Origin: Chloroflexota bacterium
GTDB taxonomy: Bacteria; Chloroflexota; Limnocylindria; Limnocylindrales; CSP1-4
Direction of reading: 5' to 3'
Length of the DNA stretch: 10,170 bases
Assembly: GCA_021812735.1 (NCBI GenBank)
Contig: JAKAMV010000278.1
Span: forward strand, 1-10,170
Shown: positions 1 through 7,269 of the stretch, piece after piece
How positions within the stretch are numbered: the first letter of the stretch is position 1
Layout: the number at the start of each line of letters is the position of its first letter
Notes under the pieces: model-generated
What the model saw: the letters and a program-made list of their open reading frames with translations, nothing else
Database searches by the model: none
Told to the model about the DNA's origin: nothing
Translations under genes and position numbers: made by a program

Positions 1-1161
1 GGCGGGGGCGCGTATGTCGTGACGCGGCTCGGCCTGGCCGATCTCGAGGCCGGGTACGCGCTCAGTCAATTGCACGGCTCGGTGGGCGAGCAGCTGCGCG
101 TCACCTATACGCTGCGCAACACCAGCTGGCTGCCCAAGCCGTGGCTGGAGGTCGAGCACGCCTCGACGCTGCCGGCGCCACTTCCGGGTCGGGCGCTCGC
201 GCTGCCGCCACGCGGCGAACGCACGTGGATCGCGCGGGTCCCCCTCACGCGGCGCGGTCACTTTCACATCGATCCGCTCCAGATCCGCACGAGCGACCCG
301 TTCGGGCTCTTCGAGGCGTCGGCGGGCGTCGGGCGGGGCGCGACGCTGGTGGTCTACCCGCGGGTCGAGCCGCTGCCGTTCTGGCGCGTGCCGGCCACCT
401 CTCTGGACGGGACCCATGCGAGCCGGGAGCGCACGTTCCAGACCACGCCGCTCGTGACGTCGGTGCGCCCCTATCTGCCAGGCGATGCCTACCACCGCAT
501 TCACTGGCCGACCACGGTGCGTCAGCAGGAACTCTACGTCCGGGAGTTCGATCTGGAGCAGGCGGCCGACGTCTGGATCTTCCTCGACCTCGACCCGGCG
601 GTCCAGACTGGACGGGGCGACGAATCGACCCTCGAGGCCGCGGTCCGCGTCGCCGCCGCGGTGGGAGCCCGGGCGCTCGCCGAGAACCGCGCAGTCGGGC
701 TGACCTCGGCCGGGCGACAACTGCCGGTCCTGCCCGCTGATCGCGGCCCGCGGCAGCACCAGAAGCTGATGCAGCTCCTGGCCGCCGCGCAGGCGAACGG
801 CGCGGTCCCGCTGGTTGAGTTGCTGGTCCAGGGGCTTGGTCGGCTGCGCCGCGGGATGACGGCGGTGGTGGTCACGCCCTCGCTCGAGACGGCATGGGTT
901 CGCCCGCTCGCCGCGCTGCGGGCTCGGGGCGTCGGCGTCGCGGTCTGCCATCTCGACGCGGTCGCGTACGCGACGCTCGCCGCGCCCAGCGGCGGCCGGG
1001 TGGCACGCTCGACGGCGCAGGAGGAGGCCACCCGGGCGCTGCGGGCGGTGCGTCACGCCCTGGCCGAGTACGACCTGCAGGTGTACGAGATCGTGCCCCG
1101 TGTGCAGCTGGGCGAGCTGCTCGTGGCGCCCGGTGGGGCGCCGCTGCGGAAGGTCGTCTGA
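1..1161 (+). CDS. DUF58 domain protein, 5' end outside window
   Basis: This is the C-terminal part of a DUF58 protein. The frame is open to base 1, and the first in-window start (GTG at 19) falls just before the extracellular/periplasmic-type beta region, so the usual N-terminal pair of membrane helices is probably upstream and the gene is cut by the window edge. Counting from the GTG, a beta-rich segment (about residues 20-95) ends in the typical RTSDPFGLF stretch at 91-98. The DUF58 core follows: RPYLPGD at 150-156, HRIHW at 159-163, YVREF at 173-177, then a vWA-like strand with VWIFLDLD at 185-192. Such proteins are known to be encoded beside MoxR AAA+ ATPases and TgpA-like transglutaminases; the biochemical role is poorly defined. 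The next gene starts 4 bases after this stop, which implies one operon. Family assignment is firm; function is not. Confidence 0.9.
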   Translation, partial: GGGAYVVTRLGLADLEAGYALSQLHGSVGEQLRVTYTLRNTSWLPKPWLEVEHASTLPAPLPGRALALPPRGERTWIARVPLTRRGHFHIDPLQIRTSDPFGLFEASAGVGRGATLVVYPRVEPLPFWRVPATSLDGTHASRERTFQTTPLVTSVRPYLPGDAYHRIHWPTTVRQQELYVREFDLEQAADVWIFLDLDPAVQTGRGDESTLEAAVRVAAAVGARALAENRAVGLTSAGRQLPVLPADRGPRQHQKLMQLLAAAQANGAVPLVELLVQGLGRLRRGMTAVVVTPSLETAWVRPLAALRARGVGVAVCHLDAVAYATLAAPSGGRVARSTAQEEATRALRAVRHALAEYDLQVYEIVPRVQLGELLVAPGGAPLRKVV

Positions 1162-1165
1162 TCCG

Positions 1166-3517
1166 ATGCTCGAAGAGCGCGACGTGCGGCGCACCTTGCC
1201 GACCCGACCGGTGGAGGGCTGGCTGAGTGTCTTCGCCCTGCTGGCCATGCTGCTGATCCTGGGATCGGCGGTCGACGATGCCCACTGGGCAGGTTGGGTC
1301 CCGGGCACCCTGGTGAGCCAGACCGCGTTCCTGCCACTCTGCCTCGTCCTGGGTGCGGCGTGGGGCTTCAGCGGCGCCAAGTTGCGCTGGCACGGGCTGC
1401 TCGTGCACGCGACGGGCGCGCTCCTCGGGGCCGCCTGCGCCATCCTCGTGGTGGCGGGCACGATCCCCGCGGTGCACGGCGTGACGGTGCCGTCGCCGGA
1501 TCCCTTCCGATTGGCCAACCTCGTCGCGTCCGTCCAGCTGTTCCTGCGCGACGTGGTCGCGCGACAGGTCCGTTCGGACCAGACCTCCGCGTTTCTGCTG
1601 GTGGTCGCCACGGTGGGCTGGGCGAGCGGCCAGTTTGCGGCCTTCGCGGTGTACCGGCACCACCGTCCGATGAGTGCTGTGCTCTTCCTCGGCCTGCTGC
1701 TCCTTGCCAGCATGTCGCTGACGCTGCGGCACCAGTACCCGTACCTGATCCTGTACGCCGCCGCCGCGCTCTTCCTGCTGGTGCGGGTGAGCCTGGCCGA
1801 ACAGGGCGTCCTCTGGTCGCACGCGCGGGTAAGCGATGCCGCGGCCGCCTTCTCGCTCTACCTGCGCAACGGAATCACCTTCATCACGGTCGCGCTGGGC
1901 GGTGCCGTGCTGCTCACCGCGACGGCGAGCTCGGCGCCGCTGCGGCCGCTCTGGACGAACAGCGCCGATCAGTTCGCGGCCTGGGCGACGCAGTTCGATC
2001 GGCTGGCGAGCGGCGTGGTGGCGCCGATCCGTGGCCCATCGGGGCTCTTCGGGGCGTCGGAAACGATCCAGGGGTTCTGGCAGGGATCGCCGGCCCTAGC
2101 CTACGAGATTCGGACCAGCGACGGCCAGGGGTACTACTGGCAGGGCGCCACGTACGACGAGTTCGACGGGCACACCTGGAAGCAGAGCGATCGCACGACG
2201 AGCGCCCCGGTGGCGGCCGGGCAACCGGTCCTCGCCGGCAGCAGCGACCAGGTGACGCCCGGCCGTGGGTACCGGCGTGTGACGGTCACGGTCGCCCCTG
2301 TCAACACCGGTGAGCCCACGATCCTCGCGCCCGAGACGCCGTATACGGTCTCGCTGCCAGTGCAGGTGGACACCGCCGCTCCGGGCGGCCCGCTCGACGC
2401 CATCCGTCTCACGACACCGCTCGGCGAGGGCGGTTCGTACCAGGTCACCGCGCTCGTGCGCACCGACCGCGGCCAGGTGACGGCGAACGAGTTAGCCGCC
2501 GCGGGGACCGTCTACCCCGCATGGGCCAGGCGCTACATCTCGATCGAGCCGGGGAGCATCGGCCCGCTCGTGCGGCAGCAGGCGGAGCGCATAGTGGCCT
2601 CGCTGCCCGCCGCTGCGCGCGACCCCTACCACGTCGCACAGGCGCTGCAGGACTGGCTCTACCGCGGCGGCAACTTCATCTACGACACCGACGTGCAGGG
2701 GGCCTGCGCGCCCGGGACGCCGGTGCCCGACTGCCTGCTGATCAGCCGGCGCGGCTACTGCGAATACTTCGCGACCACGCTCGTGATGATGCTGCGCACG
2801 CAGCAGATCCCGGCGCGCTACGTGCTCGGGTACCTGCCCGGGCGGCCGGTCGGACAGGGCCTCTTCCAGGTCGATCTGGCCGCCGCCCACGCCTGGGTCG
2901 AGGTCTACTTCCCGCACTATGGCTGGGTGCGCTTCGATCCGACGCCCGGCAACGCGACCAACGGACAGCGGCCGACCGACCTCCCGGCGGGCCCGCCCGT
3001 CCCGACTTCGAGCGTCAAGCCGGGCGCGGGTGCCACGCCACACCTCGGTCCGACATTCGTGCCGGACGCCGGCGCCAATGGTGGGAACCCGCGCCGCAGG
3101 CTGCCGAACGAGGGTCAGGCCGGGAGCGGGGGTGCGGGGGGTGCGGGTGGCGCTGGGCTCGTGGGGCCGCTGGCGAGCGGGCTGCTCGGACTGGCGATGC
3201 TGCTCGTGCTGTGGACGAAGCTGGGGTGGGGCGCGACGGCGAACCCGACCCGGGCGTACAGCGGAATCGCCCGCCTGGCCTCGCGCTTCGGGTACGCGCC
3301 GCGCCCCGGTCAGACGGTCTACGAGTACGCGGCGATGCTCGGGGATGTGTTGCCGTCGGCCAGGCCGGACCTGGAGGTGGTGGCACATGCCCGCGTGGAG
3401 GCAACGTACGGCCGCCGCACCCTGGGGACCGCGCGGGCGGCTGCGGTCCGCCGCGCGTATGGCCGGCTGCGCGTGCGCTTGCTGGCGCTCGCCTTGCGCT
3501 GGGGCCGGCGGCGCTAG
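1166..3517 (+). CDS. TgpA-like membrane transglutaminase-domain protein (DUF3488/TGc/DUF4129)
   Basis: A 783-residue membrane protein with a transglutaminase-like domain facing the outside. ATG 1166 was chosen because it lies 4 bases after the DUF58 stop and has a GGAAGG at 1148-1153; an earlier in-frame start would lie inside the DUF58 gene. About six hydrophobic segments occupy residues 19-36, 53-70, 77-100, 140-163, 168-187 and 191-210, with one more at 236-254. An extracytoplasmic region of about 200 residues follows, then the transglutaminase core. The core has the full Cys-His-Asp triad: C532 in RGYCEYFA, H575 in AAHAWVEV and D591 in RFDPTPGN. A Pro/Gly-rich linker (600-665) leads to a last membrane helix (665-686) and a cytoplasmic DUF4129-type tail (about 694-783). 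This order matches TgpA-like proteins. The natural substrate is unknown; amide-bond cleavage or cross-linking of envelope proteins or peptides is plausible. Its stop codon shares the bases CTAG with the convergent gene. Confidence 0.92.
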   Translation: MLEERDVRRTLPTRPVEGWLSVFALLAMLLILGSAVDDAHWAGWVPGTLVSQTAFLPLCLVLGAAWGFSGAKLRWHGLLVHATGALLGAACAILVVAGTIPAVHGVTVPSPDPFRLANLVASVQLFLRDVVARQVRSDQTSAFLLVVATVGWASGQFAAFAVYRHHRPMSAVLFLGLLLLASMSLTLRHQYPYLILYAAAALFLLVRVSLAEQGVLWSHARVSDAAAAFSLYLRNGITFITVALGGAVLLTATASSAPLRPLWTNSADQFAAWATQFDRLASGVVAPIRGPSGLFGASETIQGFWQGSPALAYEIRTSDGQGYYWQGATYDEFDGHTWKQSDRTTSAPVAAGQPVLAGSSDQVTPGRGYRRVTVTVAPVNTGEPTILAPETPYTVSLPVQVDTAAPGGPLDAIRLTTPLGEGGSYQVTALVRTDRGQVTANELAAAGTVYPAWARRYISIEPGSIGPLVRQQAERIVASLPAAARDPYHVAQALQDWLYRGGNFIYDTDVQGACAPGTPVPDCLLISRRGYCEYFATTLVMMLRTQQIPARYVLGYLPGRPVGQGLFQVDLAAAHAWVEVYFPHYGWVRFDPTPGNATNGQRPTDLPAGPPVPTSSVKPGAGATPHLGPTFVPDAGANGGNPRRRLPNEGQAGSGGAGGAGGAGLVGPLASGLLGLAMLLVLWTKLGWGATANPTRAYSGIARLASRFGYAPRPGQTVYEYAAMLGDVLPSARPDLEVVAHARVEATYGRRTLGTARAAAVRRAYGRLRVRLLALALRWGRRR
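3122..3147 (+). other. G-quadruplex motif in coding strand
   Basis: Four G-runs of 3, 5, 6 and 3 bases are separated by loops AGC, TGC and TGC. The motif is on the coding strand, so it would also be present in the mRNA. It encodes the Gly/Ala/Ser linker of the transglutaminase (about residues 653-661), just before the last membrane helix. Folding is predicted from the pattern only; a Gly-rich linker in a GC-rich genome will produce such runs easily. Confidence 0.55.
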
Positions 3518-4347
3518 AGCCCGGGTGTCGTCGCCGGCATCTCGCCCCGTGCGGCAAGCGGCGCCAGGTGGTCGACCAGGTTGTGGGCGCGCAACGCCGC
3601 GCGACCGCCGCGGAGCTCGACCACCGAGACGCCGCAGAGCCCGAACGGAAACCGCCAGAACGCCTCGAGCGGCAGGTCGAGCAGCGCCAGCAGCAGGACG
3701 CGCAGCAGGCCCTCGTGCGCCACGATGATGGCCCAGGGTGGACGCTCGCCAGTGGAGAACGGAACCGCGGCCGCCCCGCCGGGCATCGCACCCCCACCGG
3801 GCATCGTACCCGTACCGGGCGGCCCGGCGGCCGCTCGCACGGCGAGCGCCCCCCACAGATCGTCGAGGAAGCCGGTCGCGCGTCCCTGGACTTCGCTCAG
3901 CGACTCGCCGCCGGGGGCGTGGACGTGGACCGGATCGCGTCGCCAGCCGGCCAGCGCCGCGCCGTCGTTGCGTGCGATATCGGCCGCCGTGCGGCCCTCC
4001 CACGCGCCTTGGCCGATCTCGCGCAGTCGACCGTCGGGGCGCAGCGCGAGCGGCGGGTCCCACCGCTCGGCGATCGCGGCGGCCGTCGCCGCGGCCCGCT
4101 GGAGCGGTGAGTGCCAGCAGCCGAGCGGGGGTCCCGCAGGGAACGGCGATACGAACACCGTGGACGAGTCGGCGAGCCGAGCCGCGACCAGCGCGGCCTG
4201 GCGCCGACCGAGCGTGGAGAGGGGCGGATCGGCAGCTCCCTGGAACCGCCCCTCGGCGATCCATGTTGACTCGCCGTGGCGGACGAGCACGATCGTCGCA
4301 TCGGGCGCCGGCCCGCGTCCCGAGCCGGCCGGGGCGTCGTCACTCAC
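3514..4347 (-). CDS. Histidine phosphatase family enzyme, candidate phosphoserine phosphatase
   Basis: A 277-residue member of the phosphoglycerate mutase-like histidine phosphatase superfamily. Visible are the phospho-acceptor motif LVRHGES (R23, H24), the SPLQRA motif (R84), the likely acid E110 in REIGQGAWEG, and the second histidine H211 in IVAHEG. The GTG start lies inside the end of serA: the bases GTGAGTGA hold both this start and the serA stop, an 8-base overlap that suggests translational coupling. The family includes mutases, broad phosphatases, alpha-ribazole phosphatases (CobC) and metal-independent phosphoserine phosphatases such as those of Hydrogenobacter thermophilus. Being last in an operon with serA and an aminotransferase argues for the phosphoserine role, which is inference. 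Two features are odd: extra residues (about 64-78) before SPLQRA, and a Gly/Pro/Met-rich insert (about 174-204) built on an 18-bp tandem repeat. The family call is firm, the substrate is not. Confidence 0.9.
   Translation of the reverse strand: MSDDAPAGSGRGPAPDATIVLVRHGESTWIAEGRFQGAADPPLSTLGRRQAALVAARLADSSTVFVSPFPAGPPLGCWHSPLQRAAATAAAIAERWDPPLALRPDGRLREIGQGAWEGRTAADIARNDGAALAGWRRDPVHVHAPGGESLSEVQGRATGFLDDLWGALAVRAAAGPPGTGTMPGGGAMPGGAAAVPFSTGERPPWAIIVAHEGLLRVLLLALLDLPLEAFWRFPFGLCGVSVVELRGGRAALRAHNLVDHLAPLAARGEMPATTPGL
3779..3814 (-). repeat. 18-bp tandem repeat, two copies, in phosphatase gene
   Basis: Copies at 3779-3796 and 3797-3814 match at 15 of 18 positions, and the next bases (3815-3820) begin a third, degenerate copy. 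The unit is six codons, so it stays in frame and encodes the PGTGTM/PGGGAM-like part of the phosphatase insert at about residues 177-190. Slippage during replication is the likely origin. Confidence 0.75.
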
Positions 4348-5908
4348 CGGGCGACAATCGGATCAGCCAGAGGTCGAGCACCTCGGGGTCCGCGCGAATC
4401 TCGGCCGCGGCCTCGTCCGGCACCGGATCGTCGAGGGCCAGGATCATCTTGGCCTCTTCGCGCGGCGCGCGGCGGGCGAGGTGCATGGCGCTGATGTTGA
4501 CGTCGTGCTTGCCCAGGATGAGCCCGACACGCCCCATCGTGCCAGGGCGATCGCGGTGTCTGGTCACCAGCATGTGCTGCGCCGGCGCCATGTCGACCCA
4601 ATCGTCGCCGAGGCGCACGATGCGCTGCTCGCCGCCGGCCACGGTGCCCCCGACGGTCGTCGCGCCCGAGAGCGTCACCAGCGAGGCAAACGGTCCGCCG
4701 TCGGGCAACTTGCGCTCGATGAGCGTGATGCCGCGGGCGCGGGCGATCGTCGGCGCGTTGATCTGGTTGACCCGCTCGGTGGTGCTCACCTCGAGGAGGC
4801 CGCGGAGGACCGCCGCGGCGAGCGGCCCGGTCTCGTGGCCGGCCAGTTCCCCGGCGATCTCCAAGGTCAGCTCGCCAGCGGGGCCGGGCGCGAGCTGCGC
4901 GTAGAGCTGGCCGAGGGTCTCCGCGAGCGGCAGGAACGGGGCCAGCGCTTGCGCGGTCTCGGGCGTGACGAGCGGCGCGTTCACCGCATAGACCGCCGGT
5001 CGGCCGTCGAGGACATCGAGCACCTGCTCGGCCGCCTCGACGGCGACGCGGACCTGGGCCTCCGCCGTCGAGGCCCCGAGGTGCGGCGTCAGGACGGTGT
5101 TCGGGGCGTCCAGGATCGGCGAGCCGGTGGGCGGTTCGACGGCGTAGACGTCGAGGCCGGCGCCCGCCAGGCGCCCCTCGCGCAACGCGACGGCAAGCGC
5201 CGCCTCGTCCACCACCGACCCGCGCGAGACGTTGAGCAGGAACGCGGTCGGCTTCATGCGCGCGAGCTGCGGTCCGCCGATGAGGCCTTTGGTGGTGCGC
5301 GTCACGGGCACGTGGAGGGTCAGCACGTCGGCGCCAGTGAGCACTTCGTCGAACGTGCGCAGCGCGACGCCGTGATGTGCCGCCGCTTCCGGCGAGACGA
5401 ACGGGTCGTGGCCGATCACTTCCATCTGCAGGCCCCGAGCGCGGTCCGCGACGGCCATGCCGATCTTGCCCAGCCCGACGATCCCCAGCGTCTTGCCGCG
5501 CAGCTCGACGCCGGTGAAGGCGCTGCGCTTCCACTCGCCCCGGCGGACCGACGCGTCGGCGGCGGCGATGCGGCGGGCGAGCGCGAAGATCAACGCGATG
5601 GTGTGCTCCGCGGCGGCCACCGTGTTGCCCGTCGGCGCGTTGACCACCACGATCCCGGCGCGCGTGGCGGCGTCGAGGTCGACGTTGTCGACTCCCACCC
5701 CGGCACGGCCGATGACCGCCAGGCGCGACCCGGCGGCGATCGCGTCCGCATCGACCTTCACCTGGCTGCGCACCATCAAGGCGTCGTACTCGGGCAGCGC
5801 GGCGAGGAGCTCCTCGCGCGAGAGCCCGGTGCGGACGTCGACCTGATGGTGGGCCCGCAGCAGCGCGACGCCCTCCTCGGCAAGTGGTTCGGCGACCAGG
5901 ATCTTCAT
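4340..5908 (-). CDS. serA: D-3-phosphoglycerate dehydrogenase, long form with ACT domain
   Basis: Oxidises 3-phosphoglycerate to 3-phosphohydroxypyruvate with NAD, the first step of serine synthesis in the cytoplasm. The 522 residues match the long SerA class. The split substrate domain runs over about 1-98 and 290-315, and the Rossmann NAD domain over about 99-289, with GLGKIG at 145-150. The catalytic set is R229 in VSRGSVVD, E258 in VEPP and H276 in PHLGAS. An intervening ASB-type domain (about 320-440) is followed by a C-terminal ACT domain (about 445-520, with HRDRPGTMGRVG and NISAMHL), the usual site of serine feedback in this class. The ATG overlaps the stop of the upstream aminotransferase as ATGA and has AAGGGGG seven bases before it. 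The gene shares one operon with the enzymes proposed for steps two and three. Confidence 0.97.
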   Translation of the reverse strand: MKILVAEPLAEEGVALLRAHHQVDVRTGLSREELLAALPEYDALMVRSQVKVDADAIAAGSRLAVIGRAGVGVDNVDLDAATRAGIVVVNAPTGNTVAAAEHTIALIFALARRIAAADASVRRGEWKRSAFTGVELRGKTLGIVGLGKIGMAVADRARGLQMEVIGHDPFVSPEAAAHHGVALRTFDEVLTGADVLTLHVPVTRTTKGLIGGPQLARMKPTAFLLNVSRGSVVDEAALAVALREGRLAGAGLDVYAVEPPTGSPILDAPNTVLTPHLGASTAEAQVRVAVEAAEQVLDVLDGRPAVYAVNAPLVTPETAQALAPFLPLAETLGQLYAQLAPGPAGELTLEIAGELAGHETGPLAAAVLRGLLEVSTTERVNQINAPTIARARGITLIERKLPDGGPFASLVTLSGATTVGGTVAGGEQRIVRLGDDWVDMAPAQHMLVTRHRDRPGTMGRVGLILGKHDVNISAMHLARRAPREEAKMILALDDPVPDEAAAEIRADPEVLDLWLIRLSPGE

Positions 5909-7119
5909 GCCGCGGCCCCCTTCCCGGCCGGGGCGGTGGCAGTCGCGCCGGCGGCAAGCGCGGCATCGGCGGCGCGGACGGCTGCCGCCAGGGCGGCCCC
6001 CCGATCCACCGGCCTTCCCCCGGCGATGAGCGCTTCTTCGAGGATCTCGAGGGCGGCCAGGATCTGGTTGACGGTGACGTCTCCCAGATGGCCGACGCGG
6101 AAGACCAGGCCGGTCAGCTTGCCCTGCCCACCTGCCAGGACCAGTCCCCGGCGGCGCAGATCGGCGTTGAAGCTCTTCCAGTCCATCTCACCCGGGACCA
6201 GCGCCGCGGTCACCGTGTTCGAGGCGTGGGCGGGGTCGGCGAAGAGCCGGAACCCGAGCGCGGCGAGCCCCGCGCGTGTCGCGGCCCCGCACGCCGCATG
6301 TCGGGCGAAGATCGCCGGGTACCCCTCGGCCTCGATCAGTGCCAGCGCCACGTCGAGCTGGAAGCAGACGCTGACGGGTGGCGTCCAGGGCGTCGAACCC
6401 TTCTCGGCCGCGTCGCGGTGCGCCTTCAGGTCGAGGTAGAAGCGGGGCATCGTGGCGCGCTCGGCGGCCGCCCAAGCACGTGGCGAAACGGCGATCATCG
6501 AGAGGCCCGGCGGAACCATCCAGCTCTTCTGCGAACCGGTCACGACGACGTCCAGCCCCCAGCCGTCTGTGTCGAACGGCACCGCTCCTAGACCGCTGAT
6601 CGCGTCGACCACCAAGAGCGCCTCGGGGGCGGCTTCGCGGACGGCGGCAGCGAGCGCCTCGACCGGATTGGTGACGCCCGTCGACGTCTCGTTGTGCGTG
6701 AGCAGGACGGCAACCGGGGCGCGTCCCTCGCGGCGCATCCCGGCGATCGCCTCCCGCACGGCGTCGGGCTCTGCCGCGCGCCCCCATTCGACGGGCAGCA
6801 CCGTGACGTCGGCGCCGTAGCGCGTCGCGATCTTGGCGAAGCGGTCGCCGAAGGCGCCGATGCTGACCGCGAGGACCGGATCGCCCGGCGAAAGGTGGTT
6901 CACCACCGCCGCCTCGAGCCCGCCCGTGCCCGAGGCCCCCACCAGCAGGATCTCGTTCTTGGTGCGGAACCCGCGTTGGAGGGCCGGGACCACGCGGCCC
7001 ATCAGCGCCGCGAATTCCGGCCCACGGTGGTTGACCATCTGCCGAGCACCGGCTTCTCGAACGGCGTCGGGTAACGGGGTGGGTCCCGGCACGCGCAGGT
7101 GCGCTTCGAGGTTGGCCAC
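5905..7119 (-). CDS. Class V (AGXT/SgaA-like) aminotransferase, candidate phosphoserine aminotransferase
   Basis: A 404-residue PLP-dependent enzyme of aminotransferase class V, of the serine-pyruvate/alanine-glyoxylate type rather than classical SerC. Visible are RVPGPTPLP at 9-17, HRGPEF at 31-36, THNETSTGV at 141-149, D172 in VVDAISGLG (contacts the cofactor pyridine), the PLP lysine K198 in GSQKSWMVPPG, and R341 in VFRVGH for the substrate carboxylate. GTG 7119 was chosen because GGGAG sits at 7126-7130, six bases away, and the family fold begins at once. The frame extends to 7488, but that part would overlap the antitoxin gene and has no family-like sequence. An Ala-rich tail (about 370-404) extends past the fold. 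The stop overlaps the serA start by 4 bases. Context suggests it makes phosphoserine from 3-phosphohydroxypyruvate; a serine-glyoxylate or alanine-glyoxylate role is the main alternative. Confidence 0.9.
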   Translation of the reverse strand: MANLEAHLRVPGPTPLPDAVREAGARQMVNHRGPEFAALMGRVVPALQRGFRTKNEILLVGASGTGGLEAAVVNHLSPGDPVLAVSIGAFGDRFAKIATRYGADVTVLPVEWGRAAEPDAVREAIAGMRREGRAPVAVLLTHNETSTGVTNPVEALAAAVREAAPEALLVVDAISGLGAVPFDTDGWGLDVVVTGSQKSWMVPPGLSMIAVSPRAWAAAERATMPRFYLDLKAHRDAAEKGSTPWTPPVSVCFQLDVALALIEAEGYPAIFARHAACGAATRAGLAALGFRLFADPAHASNTVTAALVPGEMDWKSFNADLRRRGLVLAGGQGKLTGLVFRVGHLGDVTVNQILAALEILEEALIAGGRPVDRGAALAAAVRAADAALAAGATATAPAGKGAAA

Positions 7120-7125
7120 GGTCTG

Positions 7126-7130
7126 CTCCC
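7126..7130 (-). promoter_or_regulatory. Ribosome binding site deciding the aminotransferase start
   Basis: GGGAG on the minus strand lies six bases before GTG 7119. It fixes the start well inside the much longer open frame. Confidence 0.75.
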
Positions 7131-7140
7131 AGTGCGGCGT

Positions 7141-7187
7141 GATCGATGCGGCGCGGTCCCTCGCCGGCGGGAACGCGCCAGGCGATC
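7141..7187 (-). other. Long imperfect hairpin upstream of the serine operon
   Basis: Arms pair as GATCG (7141-7145) with CGATC (7183-7187), GGCGCG (7150-7155) with CGCGCC (7174-7179), and TCCC (7157-7160) with GGGA (7169-7172), around an 8-base loop. That gives 15 pairs with one mismatch and one internal loop. It lies 21 bases before the aminotransferase start and leaves the ribosome site free. It could be a leader structure or an operator. No run of T follows, so it does not look like a finished intrinsic terminator. The 150 bases from 7120 to 7269 hold no gene. Confidence 0.5.
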
Positions 7188-7214
7188 GTAGGTCCAGTTG
7201 ACGTTGGACGTCCA
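7185..7214 (-). promoter_or_regulatory. Candidate serine operon promoter
   Basis: On the minus strand, TGGACG (7214-7209) and TACGAT (7190-7185) are separated by 18 bases; each matches its consensus at 4 of 6 positions. Transcription would begin near 7178, inside the hairpin, so promoter and hairpin as an RNA element are partly competing readings. Weak evidence. Confidence 0.3.
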
Positions 7215-7228
7215 GTGAGGCATATATG
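7198..7228 (+). promoter_or_regulatory. Candidate vapBC promoter
   Basis: TTGACG at 7198-7203 (5 of 6 to consensus) is followed by CATATA at 7221-7226 after 17 bases, or TATATG at 7223-7228 after 19. This AT-rich patch (7221-7237) stands out strongly from its surroundings, and the antitoxin ribosome site lies about 25 bases further on. Confidence 0.55.
7205..7214. promoter_or_regulatory. Palindromic candidate operator for the antitoxin
   Basis: TGGACGTCCA is a perfect 10-bp palindrome sitting between the -35 and -10 boxes of the vapBC promoter and covering the candidate -35 of the divergent serine operon. The half-site GTCCA also occurs at 7192-7196, as part of a 7-base direct repeat GTCCAGT at 7192 and 7210. 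A second perfect palindrome, CATATATG, lies at 7221-7228. Ribbon-helix-helix antitoxins are known to bind short repeated half-sites over their own promoters; which element is bound here is inference. Confidence 0.5.
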
Positions 7229-7254
7229 AGTACATACAGCAAGCCCGACGAGAC

Positions 7255-7261
7255 GGGGAGG
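7255..7261 (+). promoter_or_regulatory. Strong ribosome binding site of the antitoxin gene
   Basis: GGGGAGG ends eight bases before ATG 7270. It is among the best Shine-Dalgarno matches in the window, fitting the need to make antitoxin in excess over toxin. Confidence 0.75.
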
Positions 7262-7269
7262 ACGCCTTC

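Noticed and set aside
1100..1165. Earlier in-frame start for the transglutaminase inside the DUF58 gene
   Set aside because: The 22 added residues are Cys/Trp/Arg-rich shadow sequence; ATG 1166 lies just after the DUF58 stop and is followed directly by the expected membrane helices.
2492..4264. A 590-codon open frame on the - strand across the transglutaminase and phosphatase genes
   Set aside because: Same artefact of GC bias; it spans the ends of two real genes and has no recognisable domain.
3581..6439. A 952-codon open frame on the + strand opposite the phosphatase and serA
   Set aside because: It is antisense to two well-recognised genes with intact motifs, its translation is Arg/Ala/Gly-rich with no family features, and such frames are expected where third positions are nearly all G/C.
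7141..7187. Intrinsic terminator
   Set aside because: The stem is good but no T-run follows on either strand, and it lies upstream of genes on both sides.
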